DNA of 34,647 bases from DAOTVS01 sp034436375 (GCA_034436375.1 DAOTVS010000052.1:1-34647), one strand, 5' to 3'. Shown: positions 1 through 8,497, counted from the stretch's first letter. Translations and numbers: made by a program. The notes: a model not told the origin generated them from the sequence alone.

Positions 1-860
1 AGCAGGGCGGGCTGGTCATCCTGCCCCACTTCCCCAACCCGCGCGCCGAGCATGCCGCCAGCATCGTCAGCGGCGCCATCGATGGCGTGGAGATGACCTC
101 CTGGGGGAACCTCTACGGCGGCATCGACCCCTACTCCCTCTCTGACTGGTACCGCTACCTGAACTGTGGCTACCGGGTCGCGGCGGTCGGCGGCACCGAC
201 AAGATGACGGCGAATACCGCCGTGGGCACCGTGCGCACCTATGCGCACATCGCCCCCAACCGGCCTTTCGACTATGAGGCCTGGATGGAGGCCGTGCGCC
301 GGGCCGAGACCTTTGTGACCTACGGCCCGCTCCTCGAGTTTGCCGTGGAGGGCCGGCCCCTGGGCAGCCGCATCGAAATGCCTGCCGGCGGCGGCACGGT
401 GGATGTGACCTGGCAGGTGGCCAGCGTGACCATCCCCATGACGCGGGTGGAGTTGATCGTAAACGGCGAGATCCGCGAGAGCGCCGCGGTCGGCGCCGAG
501 GCGGGCAGCGGGCACTGGTCCGTGCGGCTCGACAAGACCTCGTGGCTTGCCCTGCTGGTGCGCGGCCACTACCCCGACCAGCCCGAGATCGTTGCCGCCC
601 ACTCGTCGCCCATCATGGTCGACGTCGCCGGCACCACCCTCCTGGCCGCCGCCGACGCCCTCACCATCCTCGAGCAGATCGAAGGCGCCCTGGCCTACCT
701 CGACACCGTGGGCACCCGGGCGGAGGACGCGGCCTACAAGCGCATGCGGCTCGTGCTCACCTCGGCCCACCGCTCGCTGCACAACCGCATGCACGAAATG
801 GGCTACTTCCACGACCACAACGCGGTGACCGACCATCCGGAGCATCACAGGAACTCGTAG
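1..860 (+). CDS. CehA/McbA-type PHP metallohydrolase, C-terminal part (5' end outside window)
   Basis: The reading frame is open from the first bases (codons start at position 3), so the gene begins upstream. About 285 residues are visible. The early part reads GGLVILPHFPNPRAEH, then a stretch with GVEMTSWGN, WYRYLNCGYRVAAVGGTDKM and a later FVTYGPLLEF, which is the pattern of CehA/McbA-family metal-dependent hydrolases of the PHP superfamily. The HFPNP His and the GGTDK Asp are likely metal-site residues by analogy with the family. The C-terminal half (about residues 100-200) looks like a beta-sandwich that follows the catalytic barrel in these proteins, and ends in a helical His-rich tail. 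The substrate cannot be told; family members act on phosphoesters or carbamates. It is followed by a 330-bp spacer with no gene. Confidence 0.72.
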   Translation, partial: QGGLVILPHFPNPRAEHAASIVSGAIDGVEMTSWGNLYGGIDPYSLSDWYRYLNCGYRVAAVGGTDKMTANTAVGTVRTYAHIAPNRPFDYEAWMEAVRRAETFVTYGPLLEFAVEGRPLGSRIEMPAGGGTVDVTWQVASVTIPMTRVELIVNGEIRESAAVGAEAGSGHWSVRLDKTSWLALLVRGHYPDQPEIVAAHSSPIMVDVAGTTLLAAADALTILEQIEGALAYLDTVGTRAEDAAYKRMRLVLTSAHRSLHNRMHEMGYFHDHNAVTDHPEHHRNS

Positions 861-1040
861 GCGCTCGTGGGGACTGAAGGGCAGAGATGGATACTGGCCT
901 GGCCGCCGCTTATATGCGGGCTGAACTGCCGGGCGCGACGGTCCTCTCTCTGCAGCACTGCCTGGGCAATATCAATGCTCACCAAATACCTCTTGGCCCT
1001 GTTAGAAAAGGGCGAACTGGCCGTCGAAGCGCCGGTAGAT
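861..1040. other. Spacer without a supported gene
   Basis: No ORF here has a ribosome binding site or recognisable product. The short frames on both strands look random. There is no convincing T-tailed terminator for the upstream gene. The next 137 bp form a heptad-armed repeat element. Confidence 0.5.
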
Positions 1041-1177
1041 GTAATCTGTAATGCGTAAAGACGCAACTCGAGCGCCATCTGTTGCGTATTGCCAGTGATA
1101 GCATAGAGTAGACACCTGTTCCAGAGACGCACCTGTCCATGAAACAGTTTACGAATTACGCTTTACGGATTACGAAT
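1041..1177. repeat. Heptad-armed inverted-repeat element, copy 1
   Basis: The left arm (1041-1058) contains GTAATCTGTAATGCGTAA. The right arm (1149-1177) is four 7-bp units of the form nnTTACG. The core of about 90 bp contains a small stem (GACGCAAC at 1060-1067 with GTTGCGT at 1081-1087). It ends about 4 bp before the Shine-Dalgarno sequence of the next gene, so it lies in that gene's leader. It is the least conserved of the five copies in its core. Confidence 0.7.
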
Positions 1178-1190
1178 CTCGGAGGTTACC

Positions 1191-2003
1191 ATGCGGCACA
1201 ATCGCTGGATTCAGATAGTCGGCGCCCTCTTTCTGATCGGCGCGGGCATTATCTTCATGCTCCAGAACCTGGAGATTTTGCCCAACCTGGCCTCCCTCTT
1301 CTGGGCGCTGCTGCTGATTGCGGGCGGCGTGTTCTTCCTGGGGGCCTTTTTCCTGGGCCGCGCCCACTGGTGGACCCTGATCGTGGCCGGCGGCATGGGC
1401 GGCGCAGGGCTGACGACCCTGCTGGCGACACTCGGCGCGCCGGGAGAAGTGGCGGCGGCCTTGCTCTTTATCTGCCTGGGCGGGGCTTTTGCCGGCATCT
1501 ACCTGCTCGATCGGCGGTTGAACTGGTGGGCTATCATCCCTGGCGGGGCAATGGCGGCTCTGGCCCTGGGGCTGTTGCTGGCCGGCCTGGCGGGCGGCGA
1601 GGCATTCGCCGTCGTCTTTTTCCTGGGGCTGGGCGTGGTCTTCATCGCCCTCTACTTTGCCCCCATCGCAGGCCGGCGGCGCAACTGGTGGGCCATCATC
1701 CCGGCCGGCGCACTCCTGAGCCTGGCGCTGGTGGTGCTCTTTTCCAGTGTCGGCGACGGCAGCCTGGCCGGATCGATGCTCTTCCTGGGCCTGGGCGCGA
1801 CGTTCGGCGTGCTCTACCTGATGCGCGGGCCCGAGCAGCATACCGGTTGGGCCTGGATCCCGGCCGCGGCGCTCCTGGTCTTTGGCGCCTTTATCCTCTT
1901 CGTCTCGGGCGCCGTGGCCTATGGCGGCATCTTCTGGTCATTGGTGCTCATCATCCTGGGCTTGTTCCTGATCTACCGGCAGATGCGCAGCCCTCGGGTG
2001 TAG
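1191..2003 (+). CDS. Polytopic membrane protein with four internal repeats (LiaI/LiaF-TM-like)
   Basis: A 270-residue, very hydrophobic protein with about nine to ten predicted membrane helices and only short loops. A Trp-rich motif recurs every 52-54 residues: HWWTLIVAGGM (59-69), NWWAIIPGGAM (111-121), NWWAIIPAGALL (165-176) and GWAWIPAAALL (219-229). Each repeat is about two helices, so the protein grew by internal duplication. The N-terminal segment (IGAGIIFMLQNL) resembles the LiaI/LiaF transmembrane domain found in cell-envelope stress proteins. The start at 1191 is set by GGAGG at 1181-1185. It lies just upstream of an ABC transporter, which has its own promoter. Function is unknown beyond an integral membrane role. 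Confidence 0.75.
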   Translation: MRHNRWIQIVGALFLIGAGIIFMLQNLEILPNLASLFWALLLIAGGVFFLGAFFLGRAHWWTLIVAGGMGGAGLTTLLATLGAPGEVAAALLFICLGGAFAGIYLLDRRLNWWAIIPGGAMAALALGLLLAGLAGGEAFAVVFFLGLGVVFIALYFAPIAGRRRNWWAIIPAGALLSLALVVLFSSVGDGSLAGSMLFLGLGATFGVLYLMRGPEQHTGWAWIPAAALLVFGAFILFVSGAVAYGGIFWSLVLIILGLFLIYRQMRSPRV

Positions 2004-2020
2004 GAAATCCATCCGGCTTG

Positions 2021-2029
2021 TGTTATAAT
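2021..2029 (+). promoter_or_regulatory. Extended -10 promoter of the ABC transporter
   Basis: TGTTATAAT (TGn plus perfect TATAAT) lies 47 bp before the ABC ATPase start. No good -35 box is visible, as is usual for extended -10 promoters. Confidence 0.6.
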
Positions 2030-2075
2030 GGGTCAACAACATTCTCCTCTTCATCACTGAACGTCTGGAGTTGAC

Positions 2076-2999
2076 ATGATCCGCACAGAAGGACTGACGC
2101 GCCGCTTTGGCGCCCAGACGGCGCTGGAAAACCTGGACCTCCAGGTGCATAGAGGCGAGGTATTCGGCTACCTGGGCCCCAATGGCGCTGGCAAAACAAC
2201 CACCGTGCGCCTGCTCTGCTGCCTGATCAAGCCTACAGCGGGCCGCGCCTGGGTGAATGGGCATGAGATCGGCGCCGAAAGCGACGCCGTGCGCGCTTCG
2301 GTGGGCATCCTCACCGAGATGCCCGGCCTGTACGACCGCATGACTGCTGTCCGCAACCTGGACATCTTTGGCCGCCTCTACGGCATGAGCGCGGCCGAGC
2401 GCGAGTCGCAGATCAAGCGCTACCTCCAGCTTTTTGCCCTCTGGGACGTGCGCGACCAGCCGGTGGGGGGCTTTTCCCGGGGCATGCGGCAGAAGGTGGC
2501 CCTGGCGCGCGCTCTGTTGCACGAGCCGCCGGTGCTTTTCCTGGATGAGCCCACCGCTGCCCTCGACCCGGAAATGGCCCACATCGTGCGCGACGCTATT
2601 GCCGAGCTCAAGAACCAGGGGCGCACGATCTTTTTGTGCACCCACAATCTCGATGAGGCGGAGCGCCTGTGCGACCGCATCGCCGTCCTGCGCACGCACC
2701 TCATCGCCGTCGATACGCCGGAGAACCTGCGCCGGCGCCTGTTTGGGCGCCACACTGTGGTGCGCATGCGCCAGATCGATCCTGAGCTGGCTGCCCGCGT
2801 GCGTGACTTGCCTTTTGTGCAGCATGCCATCGTCGAGGATGGGCAGCTCCTGGTCGACCTGACTGACCCCGAGCTGCAGAACCCCCAACTTGTGCGCTAC
2901 CTGGTGGGCCTGGGCGCCGAAATTCAGGCAGTCACGGAGCTCAAGCATTCGCTCGAGGAAGTTTACCTGAGCCTGATCGAGGAGGGCAAGCCGGCATGA
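2076..2999 (+). CDS. ABC transporter ATP-binding protein
   Basis: A 307-residue cytoplasmic ATPase. Walker A GPNGAGKTT is at 34-42, the signature FSRGMRQKVALARAL at about 131-145, Walker B VLFLDEPTAALDP at about 152-164 and the switch His in LCTHNLDEAERL at about 189-200. The C-terminal 80 residues beyond the ATPase core match the regulatory extension of NatA/CcmA-like exporters that pair with ABC-2 permeases. The start has GGAG at 2066-2069. The stop overlaps the permease start (ATGA), so the two are translationally coupled. The likely role is export of a small molecule or ion; the substrate is not deducible. Confidence 0.9.
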   Translation: MIRTEGLTRRFGAQTALENLDLQVHRGEVFGYLGPNGAGKTTTVRLLCCLIKPTAGRAWVNGHEIGAESDAVRASVGILTEMPGLYDRMTAVRNLDIFGRLYGMSAAERESQIKRYLQLFALWDVRDQPVGGFSRGMRQKVALARALLHEPPVLFLDEPTAALDPEMAHIVRDAIAELKNQGRTIFLCTHNLDEAERLCDRIAVLRTHLIAVDTPENLRRRLFGRHTVVRMRQIDPELAARVRDLPFVQHAIVEDGQLLVDLTDPELQNPQLVRYLVGLGAEIQAVTELKHSLEEVYLSLIEEGKPA

Positions 3000-3775
3000 A
3001 GGTACGCACGATTATTGACAAAGAATGGGAGGAGATCGTCAGGAACCGGTCAGTTTTCTGGAGCCTGGTGCTTCTGCCACTGATCCTGACCGTCGTCTTC
3101 GTAGGCGTCTTTTTCTTTATGCACCTGGAGTTTCTGCGCACGGGCACGCTCAACATGAATGGTTCTGTGCCCGCATATCTGCAGGGTTATGCTCCTGTCG
3201 ACGCGGTGATGATCATGATGCTCAACCAGTTCATGATCTACTTCCTGATGGCGCCCCTGGCGTTGCCGATCTACATTGCCGCCTATAGCATCATCGGCGA
3301 GAAGCAGAATCGCAGCCTGGAGCCGCTCCTGGCCACGCCTATCAAGACCTGGGAATTGCTCCTGGGCAAGTCTATCGCCGCAGTGGTGCCCCCGGTGCTG
3401 GCCGGGTGGGTAGCCTATGCCCTGTTTGCCGCGGGCATTCACTCTCTGGTGAGCGATGTGGTGTGGAGGGTGGCTGTGGAGCCTTTGTGGCTCCTCTCCA
3501 TCGGTATTCTGGGGCCCTTGTTCGGCATGCTCTCGGTCTTTGTGGGTATCATTGCCTCCTCGCGCATGAATGATCCGCGCGCCGCGCAGCAGTGGACGGC
3601 CCTTTTCCTGGTGCCGCTGATCGGCATTGGCATGGGCATGATGTTCGGCGTGATCGTGCTGAACCCGCTGACTTTTGCTCTGGGCATCCTGGGTGTGGGG
3701 CTGCTGGACGCTACAACACTCTACATCGCAGTACGGCTGTTCCAGCGGGAGACGATCCTCACCCGTTGGAAATAG
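2996..3775 (+). CDS. ABC-2 type transporter permease
   Basis: A 259-residue membrane protein that starts 4 nt inside the ATPase stop. The N-terminus (DKEWEEIVRNRSVFW) is the amphipathic coupling segment typical of ABC-2 permeases. It is followed by six predicted helices at about 19-41, 77-97, 120-141, 160-185, 200-222 and 225-245. GEKQNRSLEPLLATPI at about 100-115 is the conserved cytoplasmic stretch of the NatB/ABC-2 family. It forms the transport complex with the preceding ATPase. No accessory binding protein is encoded nearby. Confidence 0.88.
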   Translation: MKVRTIIDKEWEEIVRNRSVFWSLVLLPLILTVVFVGVFFFMHLEFLRTGTLNMNGSVPAYLQGYAPVDAVMIMMLNQFMIYFLMAPLALPIYIAAYSIIGEKQNRSLEPLLATPIKTWELLLGKSIAAVVPPVLAGWVAYALFAAGIHSLVSDVVWRVAVEPLWLLSIGILGPLFGMLSVFVGIIASSRMNDPRAAQQWTALFLVPLIGIGMGMMFGVIVLNPLTFALGILGVGLLDATTLYIAVRLFQRETILTRWK

Positions 3776-3788
3776 GCTCATCCCATGA

Positions 3789-3817
3789 TTGACATAGATC
3801 CCTGGCTCTGCTATAGT
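3789..3817 (+). promoter_or_regulatory. Sigma-70 promoter of the two-component operon
   Basis: TTGACA at 3789-3794 and TATAGT at 3812-3817 are separated by exactly 17 bp. Transcription should start near 3824, giving a leader of about 28 nt to the ATG at 3852. Confidence 0.8.
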
Positions 3818-3851
3818 CACTGCGGTGTTCTTCTCCGAGGAGTGTGACCCC

Positions 3852-4520
3852 ATGGCAATGATCCGAGTGGTCCTGGCCGATGACCATGCCATCGTGCGCA
3901 AGGGTATCCATGACTTTTTGCAGGCTGCCGGGGATATCCAGGTCGTGGCGGAGGCAGCCGATGGTGAGGAGGCGCTGGCCAGGGTCGCCCAATATCAGCC
4001 GGATGTGCTGGTGCTCGACATCCGGATGCCCAAGGTCTCTGGGGTCGAGGTGGCGCGGCGGGTGGCGGCCGAGTTCCCCCAGGTGCGCATCCTGGTGTTG
4101 ACGGCCTATGATGATGATCCTTATGTCTTTGCCTTGCTCAAATCGGGAGCGACGGGCTATATCCTCAAGACGGCGGATTCCGACGAACTGGTGCGCGCTG
4201 TGCGCACGGTGGCCGGCGGCCGTTCAGCCCTGGCGCCAGAGGTAGCGCAAAAGGTGGTGGGTCAGATCGCCGGCGTTACCCGTAGCGCCGACGATGAGGT
4301 CGTGCAGACCCTCACCGACCGCGAGCTGAACACTTTGCGCCTGGCGGCTAAGGGGTTGACCAACCGGGCGATCGGCCTGGAAATGGGCATCAGTGACCGT
4401 ACGGTGCAGGGCCACCTGGCGAACATTTACACCAAGCTGCACGTCAGCACGCGCACCGAAGCGGTGCTCAAGGCGATCAGACTGGGATGGCTGGTAATCG
4501 ACGAAAAATCGGCGCCGTGA
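3852..4520 (+). CDS. NarL/FixJ-family response regulator
   Basis: A 222-residue DNA-binding response regulator. The receiver domain (about 3-120) has acidic residues D10/D11, phospho-acceptor D56 in VLVLDIRMP, switch T84 and K106. The LuxR-type helix-turn-helix (about 150-215) has LTDRELNTLRLAAKG and ISDRTVQGHLANIYTKL. An upstream in-frame ATG at 3825 would sit on the predicted transcription start, whereas 3852 follows GAGGAG at 3837-3842, so 3852 is preferred (3858 is also possible). The gene overlaps the next one, a histidine kinase, which is its evident partner. Targets are unknown; the ABC transporter upstream is a possible one by proximity only. Confidence 0.92.
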   Translation: MAMIRVVLADDHAIVRKGIHDFLQAAGDIQVVAEAADGEEALARVAQYQPDVLVLDIRMPKVSGVEVARRVAAEFPQVRILVLTAYDDDPYVFALLKSGATGYILKTADSDELVRAVRTVAGGRSALAPEVAQKVVGQIAGVTRSADDEVVQTLTDRELNTLRLAAKGLTNRAIGLEMGISDRTVQGHLANIYTKLHVSTRTEAVLKAIRLGWLVIDEKSAP

Positions 4521-6211
4521 TCTCCCTGAACAGCGCTGGGAGCGCCCCTGGGGGCCTGTGGCAGCGCGCCGGAAGGCATCTGCGCAGCCTGCGGGCCCTG
4601 GTTCTGCTTTGGATCCTCCTGCCCATCGTGATTTTCCTGCTCGGGCTCTCCCTCACCGATATTTACGGCCATCAGCAGACGTTGCGCGCCATGATCGAGG
4701 ATCGCGATGGCGCCCTGGCCCACACAGCCGCTGACCGCATTGCCGATGACCTGCAGCATCGCACCCATTTGCTCAAGGCGCTGGCCGATAACTCTGCCTT
4801 CCGTCAGGCGGCGCCGGAGGTGCAGGCTCAGATGCTGCTGCCTCTGGAGGCCGATTTCCCCTCCGGTGTGGTGATCCTCGACGCCGATGGGCTGGTCTCC
4901 GCTGTCAGCCATGGGGCCGAGGCTTGGGAGCACAATCCGTTCGTCGCCCGGCTGGCCAGCGATGCCGTCCGCCAGGGGGCGCCGGCCTATCGGGCCACGC
5001 CGGGGGATGGCCTGGCTGCGCTGAGCCTGGCGATCGCCGTGGCCTGGCCCGACGGCACCGGCGCCCTGGTCGGCGTGGTGCCACTGAACGATGCCGCCAT
5101 TGCCGCGGCTGTGCGCGGGCTGCAGGTTACGCCGCAGACGCAAGCCTGGCTGTACGATGGGCAGGGCCAGATGATCCTGCGGGCGAATGACGGCGCAGAT
5201 GTGCCTCTCACGCCCCCCCCCGCCAGCGAAGGCATGGTCATCCTCTCTCTGCCCGTGCCCAACACCCAGTGGCGTGTGATCATGGCTGAGCCCTGGCACC
5301 GCATGGTGCCGTTGGTGCTGCGTTACGCGCAGGCCACGGTGCTCATTGCCGCTGCAGCCGTGCTGATCTCACTCCTGGCCATCTATTTCGGCCTGCGCTA
5401 CATCACCTATCCTTTGCAGCAACTGGGCCAGCAGGCGCGACGGATGGCCTGGGGCGAGTTTGCGGCCGTGCAGGATTCGGTCGGCGGCGTGGAAGAGATC
5501 GCCGATCTGCAGGATGCCCTGCGCCAGATGGCCTCGCAGGTGCGCGGCTACCAGGCTGCCATGCACAACTATGTGGCGGCCGTGACCCAGGCGCAGGAGG
5601 ATGAGCGCCTGCGCCTGGCCCGTGAGCTGCACGATGACACGGTGCAGTCGCTGATTGCCCTCGGGCAGCGGCTCGAGCGGGCGGAGAAAGCCATTGCCCA
5701 GAACCCCAATAGCTGCGCCGAGCACCTCGAGGGCCTGCGGCGCGCAACACGCACGATGGTGCAGGACGTGCGCCGCCTGATTGGTGATCTGCGCCCTATC
5801 TACCTGGACGATCTGGGGCTGGTGACGGCTTTGGAGATGCTGGCGGCCGCGTCCCCGGCCGGCCACAGGCCCACGCTCACCGTCCGAGGGGCGGTGCGCC
5901 GGCTTGCTCCTGACCTGGAATTATCCCTCTACCGTATCGTGCAATCGGCGCTCAAAAACGCCGAGCAGCATGCCCATGCCGCCCACGTGTCGGTCGAGCT
6001 CTCTTTCGACGATCAGGCCGTGCATGTCATCGTGCAGGACGACGGTGTGGGCTTTGATGTGCCTGATTCGCCCGATGAGCTGGCGCGCCAGGGCCATTTT
6101 GGCCTGCTGGGCATGCGTGAGCGCGCCATGCTCTTTGGCGGTTCGCTGATGCTCACCTCCCGCCCTGGCCACGGCACCCGGGTGGAGGCTACCCTCCCCA
6201 GCCCCGCCTGA
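4487..6211 (+). CDS. Sensor histidine kinase, NarX/DesK-type (HisKA_3)
   Basis: A 574-residue membrane sensor kinase. TM1 is at about 38-60 and an extracytoplasmic sensor region of Cache-like length at about 62-270. TM2 is at about 274-303, a HAMP-like linker at about 305-360 and the HisKA_3 dimerisation helix carries phospho-acceptor H382 in LARELHDDTVQS. The HATPase domain shows N in KNAEQHAHA, DDGVGFD and GHFGLLGMRERA. It overlaps the regulator by 34 bp. An alternative start is the GTG at 4517, which overlaps the regulator stop as GTGA and would shorten it by 10 residues; neither start has a strong ribosome site. A run of nine C (5213-5221) lies in the sensor region. The signal is unknown. 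Confidence 0.92.
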   Translation: MAGNRRKIGAVISLNSAGSAPGGLWQRAGRHLRSLRALVLLWILLPIVIFLLGLSLTDIYGHQQTLRAMIEDRDGALAHTAADRIADDLQHRTHLLKALADNSAFRQAAPEVQAQMLLPLEADFPSGVVILDADGLVSAVSHGAEAWEHNPFVARLASDAVRQGAPAYRATPGDGLAALSLAIAVAWPDGTGALVGVVPLNDAAIAAAVRGLQVTPQTQAWLYDGQGQMILRANDGADVPLTPPPASEGMVILSLPVPNTQWRVIMAEPWHRMVPLVLRYAQATVLIAAAAVLISLLAIYFGLRYITYPLQQLGQQARRMAWGEFAAVQDSVGGVEEIADLQDALRQMASQVRGYQAAMHNYVAAVTQAQEDERLRLARELHDDTVQSLIALGQRLERAEKAIAQNPNSCAEHLEGLRRATRTMVQDVRRLIGDLRPIYLDDLGLVTALEMLAAASPAGHRPTLTVRGAVRRLAPDLELSLYRIVQSALKNAEQHAHAAHVSVELSFDDQAVHVIVQDDGVGFDVPDSPDELARQGHFGLLGMRERAMLFGGSLMLTSRPGHGTRVEATLPSPA

Positions 6212-6228
6212 CGGCGCCCGCCTGCATG

Positions 6229-6341
6229 GCCTGGCGCACGCCATCTGGCTTGCCATGTGCACGCCATCTGCTCACCACACCAGCCGTATGGCTTGCCAGG
6301 TACGCGCCATTTGACTGCCTCACACGCCGAATGGCCTGCCG
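6229..6341. repeat. 43-bp imperfect tandem repeat
   Basis: Two full units (6248-6290 and 6291-6333) begin GCTTGCCA and contain CGCCATYTG followed by a C/A-rich stretch ending in ATG. They are flanked by partial units (6229-6247 and 6334-6341). The repeat starts 17 bp after the kinase stop and is non-coding. No intrinsic terminator is seen. Confidence 0.65.
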
Positions 6342-6530
6342 ATAAACAAGCCAAAAACACTCCTCTTACACCGCTATATGGCCCTCTTGCGCGAGCCCCT
6401 TTTGTGCTATATTTCACATGCGGCGAGTGAGGGGCGGCGCGCTTTTGAGCTGCGCTGCCCAAGATGCGGAGCACCGTCATCAACAAGATGGCTGGGTGCC
6501 GCTTTGGCGGATATGAAAGGAGCACTTGTC

Positions 6531-7073
6531 ATGAAGTTTCTGCGCGATGCCTGGGAAAGCAAATCCTCAGCACTGTGGTTGGCCCTGATGCGTATCGCTA
6601 TCGGCTACATCTTTATCGAATCGGGCTATGGCAAGCTCACAACCCCTGGAGGGTTTGCGAGCCATATGGGTGGCACCTTGACGAGCTTTGCGTCCAAAAA
6701 CCCCTATCCCTGGATGGTGAATTTGCTCCACACAGTCGCCATCCCCAATGCCGCCTTTTTCGGTGTGCTCATCCCGTGGGGCGAGCTCCTGGCCGGCCTC
6801 TCGCTGTTCTTCGGCGTGCTGAGCCCGATCGGCCTTCTGGGCGCCCTGGCGCTTAACCTGACCTTCTACTTTGCCGCCGGTTGGACGGGGGCCAGCACTG
6901 CCACGGCCAACGAGGTCATGGCTATTGCTGAAGTCATTATGCTGTTCGGCATGGCCGGCAGGGTCCTGAGTGTGGACCAGTTGCTGGGTGGGCTCTACGC
7001 CCGGGTGCTGCCCTGGAAGCGGCAAGCGGCCATGAAGGGAAACCTGACGCCCAAACGAGCCCCAACGGCATAG
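6531..7073 (+). CDS. DoxX-family membrane protein
   Basis: A 180-residue integral membrane protein with four predicted helices (about 15-35, 68-92, 96-116 and 128-150). The N-terminal LMRIAIGYIFIESGYGKL and the following WGELLAGLSLFFGVLSPIG match the DoxX/DoxD-like family (quinone-linked or thiol-stress membrane proteins). The extended loop between helices 1 and 2 (about 40-66) is typical of the larger members. The start at 6531 has AAAGGAG at 6516-6522; an in-frame ATG at 6513 is possible but lacks a site. The exact role is not known. A strong hairpin follows the stop. Confidence 0.8.
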   Translation: MKFLRDAWESKSSALWLALMRIAIGYIFIESGYGKLTTPGGFASHMGGTLTSFASKNPYPWMVNLLHTVAIPNAAFFGVLIPWGELLAGLSLFFGVLSPIGLLGALALNLTFYFAAGWTGASTATANEVMAIAEVIMLFGMAGRVLSVDQLLGGLYARVLPWKRQAAMKGNLTPKRAPTA

Positions 7074-7118
7074 GATCAAATAACCACCAGAACCGGCCAA
7101 GCATCGAACCAATCATTT

Positions 7119-7156
7119 CGTGAGCCCTCACCATGCCAGCAGGTTGAGGGCTCACG
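7119..7156 (+). terminator. Hairpin terminator after the DoxX gene
   Basis: A perfect 12-bp stem (CGTGAGCCCTCA / TGAGGGCTCACG) with a 14-nt loop, followed by a short T-rich stretch (GGGCATTTTC). It lies 45 bp after the stop. Confidence 0.7.
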
Positions 7157-7315
7157 GGCATTTTCACAAGTGATGCCCCGACCTACCGCATGGCATAGTT
7201 GTTGCTCAATAATGATAGTCTGGGCGCTGGGCCAAAGGGCTTTGCGTGCCAGACCCCGGGATTACGAATGTGAGCAAAGGCCTCGCCCGCCTTTGCCATG
7301 CGGAAGGAGAACAAC
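7157..7315. other. Leader region of the small lipoprotein gene
   Basis: No gene is seen. An 8-bp stem (GCAAAGGC 7274-7281 / GCCTTTGC 7289-7296) with a 7-nt loop sits directly before the ribosome site AAGGAG (7303-7308) and could modulate initiation. No consensus promoter was identified. Confidence 0.35.
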
Positions 7316-7540
7316 ATGGGGAAGAAGATGGTAGCCGCGCTGCTGGTAGCCCTTTTGGTTGTGGCGCTGGCAGCAGCCTGTGCCCCTGCCGCGACCCCGA
7401 CCCCGAGCGTTCCAACGTCGGCGCCGACGACAGCCGTAGAAACCGCGACCCCCGCTGCCGGCGCGACACTGGGCGCCACGAGCACAATCAGTGGTGCGGC
7501 GACTGATACGCCATTTGCAGCCGAGACGCCTACGCCGTAG
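7316..7540 (+). CDS. Small Pro/Thr/Ala-rich lipoprotein
   Basis: A 74-residue protein. A lipoprotein signal peptide (MGKKMVAALLVALLVVALAA) ends in a lipobox with C22, and the rest is a low-complexity Ala/Thr/Pro segment with no globular domain. Such Thr/Pro stalks are common in chloroflexal lipoproteins, usually in front of a domain; here the protein stops after the stalk, so it may be a short surface peptide or a truncated gene. The start at 7316 has AAGGAG 7 nt upstream; the in-frame ATG at 7298 does not. No function can be assigned. Confidence 0.65.
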   Translation: MGKKMVAALLVALLVVALAAACAPAATPTPSVPTSAPTTAVETATPAAGATLGATSTISGAATDTPFAAETPTP

Positions 7541-7610
7541 GGACAGGCTTTTTCCTTTGGCTGGGCGCCCGCTTCTCACAACTGATCTCCGGACTTTCGG
7601 GCATCTATCT

Positions 7611-7639
7611 GGGGCCAGGGCCACAATGGTTCTGGCCCC
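7611..7639 (+). terminator. Hairpin terminator after the lipoprotein gene
   Basis: GGGGCCAG (7611-7618) pairs with CTGGCCCC (7632-7639). The stem can extend inwards with G-T and CCA/TGG pairs. It is followed by TTCTG, so the T-tail is weak. Confidence 0.5.
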
Positions 7640-7733
7640 TTCTGCCGTCAGCGATAGGCTTGCAGACTTGACGCGGGAGCAGTTATGCCTGGAGCACCCC
7701 AGCACTGAGCTGCACCCGCTTGCCTCTCATTTC

Positions 7734-7762
7734 TTGACACGAGCCTGCCCCGTCCCTATAAT
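7734..7762 (+). promoter_or_regulatory. Consensus sigma-70 promoter of def
   Basis: A perfect TTGACA (7734-7739) and a perfect TATAAT (7757-7762) are 17 bp apart, 56 bp before the def start. This is the strongest promoter in the window. Confidence 0.88.
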
Positions 7763-7817
7763 CCATGGTGCAATGGAACCATTCAGGGTTCCTTTGGCGT
7801 CTATGGTTGGAGGTTTT

Positions 7818-8333
7818 ATGCCAGTTCGGCCCATCTTGACCACCGATTCCCCGGTCCTGCGGCAAAAGGCCAGGCGCATCAAAAAGTTCGATGCGGCGCT
7901 GCGGAACCTGGTGGATGATATGTTTGAAACGCTGACGGATGCGCATGGCGTGGGGTTGGCGGCGCCGCAGGTAGGGCTCTCTGTGCGCCTCTGCGTCATT
8001 GAGATTCCGGCTGATGAGGAAGAGAACACGCGGGCTCGCCGCATTGTGCTCGTCAACCCTGAGATTGTAAAGAGCCTGGGCGAACAAACCGACGATGAGG
8101 GCTGCCTTTCATTGCCAGGGTATGTTGGTGAGGTGACCCGTGCTGCCGTGGTCACGGTGAAGGGGTTCAACGCTGAGGGCAAGCCTATCCGCATCAAAGG
8201 AGAGGGCTTGTTGGCGCGCGCCCTGCAGCACGAGATCGATCATCTCGACGGTATTCTGTTTGTCGATCGTCTGGCAAGTCTGGATAAACTGCGGCGTGTG
8301 GGAGAGGGCGCGGAGGAAGGCGCGGCAGGCTAG
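7818..8333 (+). CDS. def: Peptide deformylase
   Basis: A 171-residue cytoplasmic metalloenzyme that removes the formyl group from nascent N-terminal Met. All three family motifs are present: GVGLAAPQVG (44-53), EGCLSLP with metal ligand C96, and QHEIDHLDG with ligands H138 and H142 and catalytic E139. The length is normal for bacterial PDF. The start at 7818 has GGAGG at 7809-7813; a longer frame exists upstream but would begin before the consensus promoter. The usual neighbour fmt is absent here. A hairpin follows the gene. Confidence 0.96.
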   Translation: MPVRPILTTDSPVLRQKARRIKKFDAALRNLVDDMFETLTDAHGVGLAAPQVGLSVRLCVIEIPADEEENTRARRIVLVNPEIVKSLGEQTDDEGCLSLPGYVGEVTRAAVVTVKGFNAEGKPIRIKGEGLLARALQHEIDHLDGILFVDRLASLDKLRRVGEGAEEGAAG

Positions 8334-8360
8334 TTTCTGCACTGCCGCAATGGCCCTTCC

Positions 8361-8389
8361 GCCCCCGCCCCGCGCTGCAGGACGGGGGC
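8361..8389 (+). terminator. Hairpin terminator after def
   Basis: GCCCCCGCCC (8361-8370) pairs with GGACGGGGGC (8380-8389) with one mismatch, followed by TTTCGTTC. It lies 28 bp after the def stop. Confidence 0.65.
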
Positions 8390-8497
8390 TTTCGTTCACG
8401 GCCGAGCCGGGGCGCCCGGCAGCCTGTACGGCCTTGCGACGGGGCAGCGGGGTGATGATTGGCCCGCTGCCGCCGTGCCGGTTAAGGAGAGACAGCG

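Noticed and set aside
861..1132. Short ORFs on both strands between the first two genes
   Set aside because: No ribosome site, no conserved residues, overlap with the repeat element.
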